64,000 nucleotides of DNA from assembly GCA_026418275.1 (NCBI GenBank), contig JAOABQ010000114.1, positions 1-64,000 of the forward strand, read 5' to 3'. The stretch comes from Clostridia bacterium. Lineage in GTDB: Bacteria > Bacillota > Clostridia > Acetivibrionales > DSM-2933. The notes beneath the pieces were generated by a model that saw nothing but the letters and a program-made list of their open reading frames with translations, did not search any database and was not told the DNA's origin. Below are positions 25,827-31,609 of this stretch, piece after piece (position 1 is the first letter of the stretch; each line of letters opens with the position of its first letter). The position numbers were made by a program, and so were the translations under genes.

Positions 25827-25854
25827 TAACCTTTTTCATTTTAAAGCATATAAT
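25827..25854 (+). promoter_or_regulatory. Promoter of the 25890 gene
   Basis: TTAACC, about 17-bp spacer, TATAAT (25849-25854) on the plus strand, 36 bases before the start codon. Confidence 0.55.
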
Positions 25855-25889
25855 AGCAACAGAACAGGCAGCAAAAAGGAGATTTTAAT

Positions 25890-26834
25890 ATGCTACCAAT
25901 TCAAATCGCCGGACTTGCTCTGGCAGCTAAAACGATACAATCCAAGTACGCCAAACCCAATTTGCCAGGCGAAAGAAAAATAACCTTTTCATTTCCATCG
26001 AAACCTAAACTCTTTTCACGCAGCACCAAGCCAATTTCAAACCCATTCCAAACACTATTTAAAGGCTTGACAGACACCTTGACGCAAATGAGAAAAGCTT
26101 CTAAAGGAGAGGATTATCAAGAGATTGTAAAGAACTTTATTCCCCAAGATGCAAAACTGTTGGTTCCCCAGTATCCACCTGCTTCCAGAAACATTCAGCT
26201 GGTGGATCTTGACGGGGATACACAGCCGGAACTTATCACTTCATACAGATTGAATAATGGAATAAATACTTTGGTTTTAAAAAAACAAAACGGAACTTGG
26301 TATAAAGCTGCAGAATTCAGCAATTCAGAACATGATACCATCAATTTCAGGGATGCGCGAGATATCACCGGCGAAGGCAAAAGGCAGCTTATCATGGGCT
26401 ATGCCTCGGATGGAAAAATACCTATTCTTTACGGATATTCACTGGAAAATGATTCTTTACGCGAACTGTTTGCACGTAACTATCATAAGTTTGAGGTAGT
26501 TCCGCAAAATACGTCGTCTCAATGTCATCTTGCCATTTGGAATAAAGGAGATCAGGGAAATCATATAGAACTCCTGGGTTGGGATGGCTCCACCCTTGCT
26601 CCTTTGCCAAGCAGCACAGGCTATTATTCAAGAAATGTAGTCCCCTATTACATACGTAAAATCAAACAAACTCCTTATACCCCCTCCATTTGGTTTGACC
26701 TTGCCGAAGCACTAAACCAAGTAGGTGCAAACCGGGATGCCCTGGCTGCAGCAGAAATTGGACTCTCCCTGGATTCCGACTCAAATTTCAAAGAAAAATA
26801 TTCTGAGCTGCGAAGTAAAATACTTGGGGAATAA
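25890..26834 (+). CDS. FG-GAP/VCBS-like repeat protein with C-terminal TPR-like helices
   Basis: A 314-residue protein. Residues about 105-250 contain integrin-like calcium loops (LVDLDGDTQPELITSYRL, then DARDITGEGKRQLIMGY), the FG-GAP/VCBS pattern of beta-propellers. The C-terminal 50 residues (WFDLAEALNQVGANRDALAA) resemble a tetratricopeptide helix pair. No clear signal peptide, though residues 1-15 are hydrophobic. AAGGAG precedes the ATG. Function unknown. Confidence 0.7.
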   Translation: MLPIQIAGLALAAKTIQSKYAKPNLPGERKITFSFPSKPKLFSRSTKPISNPFQTLFKGLTDTLTQMRKASKGEDYQEIVKNFIPQDAKLLVPQYPPASRNIQLVDLDGDTQPELITSYRLNNGINTLVLKKQNGTWYKAAEFSNSEHDTINFRDARDITGEGKRQLIMGYASDGKIPILYGYSLENDSLRELFARNYHKFEVVPQNTSSQCHLAIWNKGDQGNHIELLGWDGSTLAPLPSSTGYYSRNVVPYYIRKIKQTPYTPSIWFDLAEALNQVGANRDALAAAEIGLSLDSDSNFKEKYSELRSKILGE

Positions 26835-26977
26835 TCCTCCGCTACCGTTTCAAAAATCATGTTAAGTCTTAAGATTTCTTTCCTTATAGCAATAAACTTC
26901 CATAAACTCACCTTTCATATAAAAAAGAGGGTTAAGGAGCAGTGTACTGCCTTTTCCCTCTTCTTCACCTTTACTTA

Positions 26978-27604
26978 TTATGAATCTTTTTCTATAAAAT
27001 TAATTTCATAATACCCTAATTGATTGCACATTTTTCTTAAGTTTGTTTCCAGGCTTTTCAGCGCATCATCCCAATAGCTCCCAGTTGAAAGGATTTTATC
27101 CCCCACCTTTTTCACTATTGCCTTTTCAAGTGCACTGATCTCCTGGGAGCTGAATTTTTTTGCCAGTATACTTGCCTCCGAGTGTGAAATGCTTTCCCTC
27201 GTCTTTTCTACAAACTGAACATACAGTTTTTTCTTATCCACGCCAATATCTACTTTTTTGCCATTGGTCTCGATCACAAGGTCTTCCAGATTGACCGCAA
27301 TTGCAAAGCGGTAATGCCAGTCAATATTGATACCCCTGTATGAATACCAGGTTTCCTCCTCCAAAGTCTGTTTATACCGCTCTACACCCTCCAGCAGCGT
27401 AAGAATACCCACTGATTTTAATGCTTTTTTTATGATGGCAGTGTCATCCACTTTTGAAACAACCCCGTCAAATTCTTTCAATTTATCCTCCTGGCTCATT
27501 GACTGCCGGTTTTGTTCCTTTTTCATACTGAGGTCGTATTGATACACAAACACCATACCTGCCACCAATATACCAATAAATAGGAATAATTTGATTCGCC
27601 ACAT
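26978..27604 (-). CDS. DUF4230-like membrane-anchored protein
   Basis: A 208-residue protein with one N-terminal membrane anchor (WRIKLFLFIGILVAGMVFVY) and an extracytoplasmic domain resembling DUF4230 (YRGINIDWHYRFAIAVNLED, then VDIGVDKKKLYVQF). Start taken at ATG 27604; a TTG four codons earlier is possible. Role unknown. It lies between rsr and the propeller gene, with no sign of co-regulation. Confidence 0.65.
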   Translation of the reverse strand: MWRIKLFLFIGILVAGMVFVYQYDLSMKKEQNRQSMSQEDKLKEFDGVVSKVDDTAIIKKALKSVGILTLLEGVERYKQTLEEETWYSYRGINIDWHYRFAIAVNLEDLVIETNGKKVDIGVDKKKLYVQFVEKTRESISHSEASILAKKFSSQEISALEKAIVKKVGDKILSTGSYWDDALKSLETNLRKMCNQLGYYEINFIEKDS

Positions 27605-27711
27605 AACTAAACCCAAAAATAAAAAGCTGCTGTATTAATTATATTCATACGGCAGCCTTACTATTTCAAAAAATAAGTATTATTTATATGTGTTTTTTCC
27701 TCCATGGGGAA

Positions 27712-29175
27712 TCACTTAAAATAGTAGTTACTGATCTTACTCATTAAGGTATCTACCCCTTGTTCAGCAGTGTGTATGAAGTCAAGCACCTTTTCGTTCC
27801 AACCTGCTATCAGGTTTACGTTTTTACCCATAAACTGCTGTGTACCATAACCCTGCATATCCACTGCATGAACCCAAACATCCGGGTTTACCTTTTTCTT
27901 ATACTCCTCTACCCATGACTGGCAGGTCTTGATTCCGCCATAACCGTTGGTATATGTATAGCCCCGGTTGATTTCATTGTCGGACAAGATGATAATCCGA
28001 TCAACAAAGATTTTTTTATCCACCAGGTAACGGATAGGCAAAGTTATATCGGTACCTCCGCCGTTGACCGGAATACTCTGGGCATTTGCAATAATTCCGT
28101 TTCGGGTAGACAGGTTCACCATCCTTAACACAGTGTCAAATGTAGTTGTAATAGTTTCTTCACAAATATAATTCGCAATGGACATCATCAATAAAGCAAT
28201 TTCTGCACAGGTCACATCGCTTTTGGCACTTACAGGATAATTCATAGAACCTGAAACATCGGCGGCAATCAATGTTTTGCCTTTTAACCGGCTGATATTT
28301 TTAGTTGAGTGGCAGATTGCGGTTTCCAGCGTATCATATATCTTGGATGTACCAAGGCCTTCCTGCTTTAATGTTTTATATGCGCTGTAATACCGGAAAG
28401 GCAGCTGTTTGTTCTTTAATACCCGGTTCTCATCCGCCAGGGTTTCATACACTTTATTTAAGTTTGCTGCCCGGGACTTGATGATATTTCTTAAGTTTCG
28501 CATCATCGCCATATAGCCGAGCTTATTCTCATCAATCAACCGTTCCCAAACTTCCCTTTTGTTCCCTTTGGCAGAAACTTCGGTTTCCCATGTAACAGGT
28601 GTTTCAAGGGTACCCTCCAACAACCGCTTCCATAATCCGCTTTGCTTTTCATCCCTTGCTTTAGGATGGACGAAGCACAAAATATCCCGCAGCTTGACTG
28701 CATGATCTCTATTGTATTTTGCAAGCTGGTATTCGTCAAATTTGGCAAAACCGTCTGCCAACCCTTTTTTCAATGAGTTAGGAATCGGTTTTCCATAGGA
28801 ATTTATGTAGTAGGCAAGAATCTCGGTCATATCATCCGGACGCTCGATAACTTTATTCAGCGACTTCCTCACATACTCCTTGCCCTCCAAGCTTTTGGCA
28901 AGCTCTGACAATAGCACATGGGAAATGGTTCTAAGGTGCATTTCGTTTCGGGTGTAGACGCAGAGGTTCGCAGCAAATTTGGCATCCTCCCGGATTACAT
29001 TCCTTATCGTATTTAAAATTTCTTTGGAATTGTCTCCATAAAATTTATTTTCATTGAAAAGGCTGGTTAAAACCTGTGTAACAAGTTTTTCCCTTTCATT
29101 CATTTCGTAGGCAACAGCCCCTTCATGGTTTACAGTCTTCTTTGTATTGATTTTTAAAAAGTTAAATTTGGACAT
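27712..29175 (-). CDS. rsr: Ro60/Rsr orthologue (TROVE-domain RNA-binding protein)
   Basis: A 487-residue Ro60-like protein. Residues 1-290 form the TROVE/HEAT ring (for example NVIREDAKFAANLCVYTRNE and HVLLSELAKSLEG), which in characterised Ro60 proteins binds misfolded RNA ends and Y RNA. Residues about 310-470 form a VWA domain with DVSGSM, GGGTDIT and LSDNEIN (intact metal site). GGAGGTG precedes the ATG. Three tandem Y RNA genes end 31 bases upstream on the same strand, the classical partnership. Bacterial Rsr with YrlA tethers exonucleases for RNA decay and rRNA maturation; here a DEDDh exonuclease gene lies just upstream of the Y RNAs. Confidence 0.94.
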   Translation of the reverse strand: MSKFNFLKINTKKTVNHEGAVAYEMNEREKLVTQVLTSLFNENKFYGDNSKEILNTIRNVIREDAKFAANLCVYTRNEMHLRTISHVLLSELAKSLEGKEYVRKSLNKVIERPDDMTEILAYYINSYGKPIPNSLKKGLADGFAKFDEYQLAKYNRDHAVKLRDILCFVHPKARDEKQSGLWKRLLEGTLETPVTWETEVSAKGNKREVWERLIDENKLGYMAMMRNLRNIIKSRAANLNKVYETLADENRVLKNKQLPFRYYSAYKTLKQEGLGTSKIYDTLETAICHSTKNISRLKGKTLIAADVSGSMNYPVSAKSDVTCAEIALLMMSIANYICEETITTTFDTVLRMVNLSTRNGIIANAQSIPVNGGGTDITLPIRYLVDKKIFVDRIIILSDNEINRGYTYTNGYGGIKTCQSWVEEYKKKVNPDVWVHAVDMQGYGTQQFMGKNVNLIAGWNEKVLDFIHTAEQGVDTLMSKISNYYFK

Positions 29176-29205
29176 TTAAATCACCTCCATATGAATTTTT
29201 AACCT

Positions 29206-29336
29206 GGGAGAAAAGCGGGAAAAGGCTATTTTCCGGTGTCTTATCCCTTTAGACTACAGTTCCTAATGTAAGGACCCAGGCTGGACTTGAACCAGCATTA
29301 CCGGCTTGGACGAAGTAACTCTTCCCTGCACTGCCC
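29206..29336 (-). ncRNA. Bacterial Y RNA (YrlA-like), copy A, divergent
   Basis: About 131 nt starting GGGCAGTGC and ending TTTTCTCCC, like its neighbours. The Ro-binding stem is GGGAAGAG pairing with CTTTTCCC. The tRNA-like module has a T-arm GCTGG-TTCAAGT-CCAGC, a short closed acceptor-like hairpin (TCCT/AGGA) and a D-arm GTCT-AAAGGGATA-AGAC. The tRNA order is permuted (T-arm, closed acceptor, D-arm), as expected for Y RNA tRNA mimicry. It is the copy nearest rsr and the most diverged. Confidence 0.8.
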
Positions 29337-29363
29337 AAGTATATGTATCTTCATAACTGAACC

Positions 29364-29489
29364 GGGAGAAAATCAATTGGAGTCTATTATGGCGCTCTAT
29401 CCACTGAGCTACATGGGCACTCCCCATGGCTGGATTTGAACCAGCGTCCTCCCGGTTATCATCCGAAGTAACTCCAATTTACACTGCCC
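29364..29489 (-). ncRNA. Bacterial Y RNA (YrlA-like), copy B
   Basis: 126 nt. Inner stem AATTGGAGT / ACTCCAATT (9 bp, perfect). The tRNA-like module has T-arm GCTGG-TTCAAAT-CCAGC, closed acceptor CATGGG-GAGTG-CCCATG and D-arm GCTC-AGTGGATA-GAGC. The 5' end GGGCAGTG resembles the GGxAGUG strand of Ro-binding Y RNAs. Compared with copy C, the stem sequence changes on both strands but stays paired. Confidence 0.88.
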
Positions 29490-29510
29490 TAGCAGTTATT
29501 TTATTAAATA

Positions 29511-29636
29511 GGGAGAAAATCAATAAGAGTCTATATGGTGCTCTATCCACTGAGCTACATGGGAACTTGCCCATGGCTGGATTTGAACCAGCGCCCTCAC
29601 GGTTAAAAGCCGAAGTAACCCTTATTTGCACTGCCC
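29511..29636 (-). ncRNA. Bacterial Y RNA (YrlA-like), copy C
   Basis: 126 nt. Inner stem AATAAGGGT (29626-29618) pairs with ACTCTTATT (29530-29522), one G-U. T-arm GCTGG-TTCAAAT-CCAGC, closed acceptor CATGGG-CAAGTT-CCCATG and D-arm GCTC-AGTGGATA-GAGC. It begins 30 bases after the exonuclease stop codon, so it is probably excised from the same transcript. A generic tRNA search could miscall this as a tRNA; the permuted order rules that out. Confidence 0.88.
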
Positions 29637-29665
29637 TATTGGTTAGGTAATTGGGAGAAATTTCA

Positions 29666-30220
29666 CTATTTTTCCGGTATCTCAAGCTCATGAAATACTG
29701 TCTTAAATATCTTCGCGATATTTTTTGCATCATCAATGCCTCTATGGTGTGTACCCTCCAGAGGCAATCCTAGAATTTCCAAGGCATACCTCATCCCGCA
29801 AGGACTTATTTCCCTTGCTTTAGCAAATTGATGTTTAATACTTATGTGACTGTCAAGCATCCAACCGATACGACCGGAGTAACTTTTTACTTCACATTCG
29901 GCCAAAATCTGCTTTTTATCATAGAACCCCCATGAGCACAGCAATACCTTTTCCCCTTGCAGGCCGATCCAACTTTCAAATGTCTTCATTGCCAACTCAA
30001 ATGTGTCTGCTCCGTCCACATCCTGTTGGGTGATGGTGGTAAGCTTGGTGCAAAATTCCGAAAGAATAGGGTTTATAACTGGCCTTACAAAAGTGGAAAA
30101 TGTACCTAGTGACTCCAATTTCTCGTTGAGTTTCACTGCGCCAATTTCAATAATTTCACTTACCTTGCCTTTACCGTTTTCCCAGCAAGTCGCTTCCAAG
30201 TCGAATATAATGTAATCCAC
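29666..30220 (-). CDS. DEDDh 3'-5' exonuclease, ERI-1/KapD-like
   Basis: A 184-residue exonuclease. Exo I is IIFDLEATCWENG (Asp and Glu), Exo II HAS the expected Asp in the QDVDGADTFELAM region and LCSWGFYDKKQI, Exo III is HHRGIDDAKNIAKI (His and Asp). The WENG and permissive spacing match the ERI-1/KapD branch, whose members trim structured RNA 3' ends such as histone mRNA, siRNA and 5.8S rRNA. The start is a GTG with a weak site. It lies between the tRNA array and the Y RNAs on one strand with no terminator between, so I infer it processes or degrades RNA with Ro60. Confidence 0.85.
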   Translation of the reverse strand: MDYIIFDLEATCWENGKGKVSEIIEIGAVKLNEKLESLGTFSTFVRPVINPILSEFCTKLTTITQQDVDGADTFELAMKTFESWIGLQGEKVLLCSWGFYDKKQILAECEVKSYSGRIGWMLDSHISIKHQFAKAREISPCGMRYALEILGLPLEGTHHRGIDDAKNIAKIFKTVFHELEIPEK

Positions 30221-30257
30221 TGTCCTACACTCACTTTCTTATTTCTTAATTTAATAT

Positions 30258-30320
30258 TTATTCGATGCGTATTTTATTCTTTAACGCTTCAAGTTCATTA
30301 CATACCGCTATAAAATCCAT
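30258..30320 (-). CDS. 20-codon ORF between tRNA array and exonuclease
   Basis: ATG 30320 has GGTGAGG about 8 nt upstream and opens MDFIAVCNELEALKNKIRIE, then TAA, 37 bases before the exonuclease start. It may be a translated leader helping exonuclease expression, or a small protein. No family recognised. Confidence 0.35.
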   Translation of the reverse strand: MDFIAVCNELEALKNKIRIE

Positions 30321-30344
30321 ATTTTTACCTCACCATTAAAGCTT

Positions 30345-30419
30345 TGGAGAAAAGGGAGAGATTCGAACTCTCGGTAAACAGCTTTGCAGGCTGTTGCCTT
30401 GCCCCTTGGCTACCTTTCC
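30345..30419 (-). tRNA. tRNA-Cys (GCA)
   Basis: Complete cloverleaf: acceptor GGAAAGG/CCTTTTC, D-arm GCC/GGC, anticodon arm ACAGC-CTGCAAA-GCTGT (GCA), T-arm GAGAG-TTCGAAT-CTCTC, discriminator U, CCA encoded. Last tRNA of the array. Confidence 0.95.
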
Positions 30420-30432
30420 GCAAATATATATC

Positions 30433-30509
30433 TGGTGCAGGGAGAGGGACTTGAACCCTCAAAACCTTGCTTCTAAGGCAAGTATCTATGCCAATTCGAT
30501 TACCCCTGC
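30433..30509 (-). tRNA. tRNA with Leu anticodon UAG, class I (short variable loop)
   Basis: Acceptor GCAGGGG/TCCCTGC, 3-bp D-stem ATC/GAT, anticodon arm CTTGC-CTTAGAA-GCAAG (UAG, reads CUA), 5-nt variable loop GTTTT, T-arm GAGGG-TTCAAGT-CCCTC, discriminator A, CCA encoded. Normal bacterial tRNA-Leu has a long variable arm; this one does not. It shares its D-loop and variable loop with the UAA tRNA at 30880-30953. Confidence 0.85.
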
Positions 30510-30557
30510 AAATAACACTTCTTCATTCGATAAAATAACTCTTAACTACTCAATGAG

Positions 30558-30630
30558 TGGAGCCAGAGGGATTTGAACCCTCGACCTCCTGCTTGCAAGG
30601 CAGGCGCTCTCCCAACTGTGCTATGGCCCA
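30558..30630 (-). tRNA. tRNA-Ala (UGC), irregular
   Basis: Anticodon arm CCTGC-CTTGCAA-GCAGG (UGC), T-arm GAGGG-TTCAAAT-CCCTC, acceptor TGGGCCA/TGGCTCC, which keeps the G3-U70 alanine identity pair but has a U1-C72 mismatch. The D-stem GCAC/GAGC also has an A-A mismatch. CCA is not encoded. Either a slightly degenerate gene or a variant with deliberate features. Confidence 0.8.
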
Positions 30631-30632
30631 AT

Positions 30633-30707
30633 TGGCGATGGATAGGGGAATTGAACCCCTGACTTAAGATCGACAGTCTCATGTGATAACCACTTCACCA
30701 ATCCATC
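30633..30707 (-). tRNA. tRNA-Asp (GUC)
   Basis: Acceptor GATGGAT/ATCCATC, D-arm GTG/CAC, anticodon arm TGAGA-CTGTCGA-TCTTA (GUC), T-arm AGGGG-TTCAATT-CCCCT, discriminator G, CCA encoded. Confidence 0.95.
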
Positions 30708-30777
30708 AAAGGCGGACTTTAATCATCGGAATATCGAATGCGGATAAACATAAAATATTAAAGATCCTTATTCAATC

Positions 30778-30865
30778 TGGCGGAAGATACAGGATTCGAA
30801 CCTGTGGAGCTTTTAAACCCAACGGTTTAGCAAACCGCTACCATAAACCACTCGGACAACCTTCC
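30778..30865 (-). tRNA. tRNA-Ser (GCU)
   Basis: Acceptor GGAAGGT/ATCTTCC, anticodon arm GCGGT-TTGCTAA-ACCGT (GCU), long variable arm of class II, T-arm ACAGG-TTCGAAT-CCTGT, discriminator G, CCA encoded. Reads AGU/AGC. Confidence 0.95.
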
Positions 30866-30879
30866 CTATAATTTTTTAG

Positions 30880-30953
30880 TGCGGGTGGAGAGACTCGAAC
30901 TCTCAAAACTCGGATTTTAAGCCCGATACCTATGCCCATTCGGTTACACCCGC
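30880..30953 (-). tRNA. tRNA with Leu anticodon UAA, class I (short variable loop)
   Basis: Acceptor GCGGGTG/CACCCGC, D-stem ACC/GGT, anticodon arm TCGGG-CTTAAAA-TCCGA (UAA, reads UUA), variable loop GTTTT, T-arm GAGAG-TTCGAGT-CTCTC, discriminator A. CCA not encoded. Like the UAG tRNA it lacks the long variable arm of ordinary tRNA-Leu; D-loop GAATGGGCATA is shared with that gene apart from one base. Confidence 0.85.
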
Positions 30954-30959
30954 ATTGAG

Positions 30960-31032
30960 TGTGCTTGGTGGGGCTCGAACCCACGACCCTTTGATTAAAA
31001 GTCAAATGCTCTTCCAACTGAGCCACAAGCAC
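30960..31032 (-). tRNA. tRNA-Lys (UUU)
   Basis: Acceptor GTGCTTG/CAAGCAC, D-arm GCTC/GAGC, anticodon arm TTTGA-CTTTTAA-TCAAA (UUU), T-arm GTGGG-TTCGAGC-CCCAC, discriminator A, no CCA encoded. First tRNA of the array, only about 30 bases after the U-run of the upstream terminator. Confidence 0.95.
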
Positions 31033-31060
31033 ATATATAACTTAACAAATCCATTCCGGC

Positions 31061-31102
31061 AAAATAAAAAAGTGGTTAAATCTTTTTATCGACTTAACCA
31101 CT
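31061..31102 (-). terminator. Attenuator terminator between leader ORF and tRNA array
   Basis: On the minus strand AGTGGTTAA (31102-31094) pairs with TTAACCACT (31079-31071), followed by TTTTTATTTT. Its 5' arm can instead pair with GATTTAAGCACTC (31198-31186) inside the leader ORF (12 of 13 positions, one of them G-U), so terminator and antiterminator exclude each other. Too little room remains between it and tRNA-Lys for a normal promoter. Confidence 0.85.
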
Positions 31103-31138
31103 CTCGTTAAACGCTTTAAACATTCCTTTGCCACCCTG

Positions 31139-31270
31139 TCAGGGTGTAGGGTTACCGCATTTAAGGCATAGAGGATTAAGCCAATGAGTGCTTAAATCTG
31201 CACTTGGTTTACACGCCGCCAACTCTACTCTATCCAGTTGTTTGAGGTTCCAACTTCTAAGCAAATTCAT
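31139..31270 (-). CDS. 43-codon leader peptide of the tRNA-exonuclease-Y RNA-Ro60 operon
   Basis: ATG 31270 has a consensus AAGGAGGA about 8 nt upstream. The 43-residue product has the run Cys-Lys-Pro-Ser-Ala-Asp-Leu-Ser at codons 20-27 (TGT AAA CCA AGT GCA GAT, then TTA AGC) and CTA at codon 34. Every tRNA of the downstream array has its codon here. Codons 22-30 lie in a hairpin (CCA/TGG plus AGTGC/GCACT, 31207-31181) whose 3' half contains the antiterminator strand. A second hairpin CACCCT/AGGGTG spans the stop codon. A Cys-x-x-Cys pair (CLKCG) leaves open that the peptide itself is functional. An in-frame upstream ATG at 31330 lacks a good site. Confidence 0.7.
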   Translation of the reverse strand: MNLLRSWNLKQLDRVELAACKPSADLSTHWLNPLCLKCGNPTP

Positions 31271-31351
31271 TTGGTTATCCTCCTTCCATTCATTCTTTGC
31301 ATTCCGTTTGCCCGTTCGACTCAGCAACATTTCTCAAGGCAAAGTGGTTTT

Positions 31352-31381
31352 ATTCTATCATGGATATCATTTCCTCGTCAA
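31352..31381 (-). promoter_or_regulatory. Promoter of the leader / tRNA / Ro60 operon
   Basis: Minus-strand TTGACG (31381-31376), 18-bp spacer, TAGAAT (31357-31352). The start would be near 31345, about 75 nt before the leader ORF. No other good promoter is seen from here to rsr. Confidence 0.75.
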
Positions 31382-31609
31382 GCATAATTTTCTTTTGTAA
31401 TAATTTTGTAACATTAGACTCATTGAACACATGCACAGTATTATGTTAATCAGAATATAATAAACCAAATTCTATTCCGGGTTTAAATGTGCAAATACGT
31501 ACCTCGCCCGGTCATTTTCATACCTATGAGAATGCAGCAATAATAATACGTCCATGTTGACTCAAAACCATCAGCCTATATAAATACAATTTTTGAAAGG
31601 GTGATTTTT

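Noticed and set aside
29206..29636. Annotating the three units as ordinary or pseudo tRNAs
   Set aside because: T-arm comes before D-arm, the acceptor-like stem is closed by a loop and there is no anticodon arm; the permuted layout and position next to rsr fit Y RNA instead.
29426..29650. Open frame of 74 codons on the plus strand across the Y RNAs (MAGFEPASSRL)
   Set aside because: It is the usual spurious protein read from the reverse complement of tRNA-like T-arms; no ribosome site, and it overlaps structured RNA genes.
31033..31060. Promoter for the tRNA array between terminator and tRNA-Lys
   Set aside because: TTGCCG and TATATA are correctly spaced, but the -10 element would abut the tRNA 5' end, leaving no room for a start site upstream of the mature tRNA.
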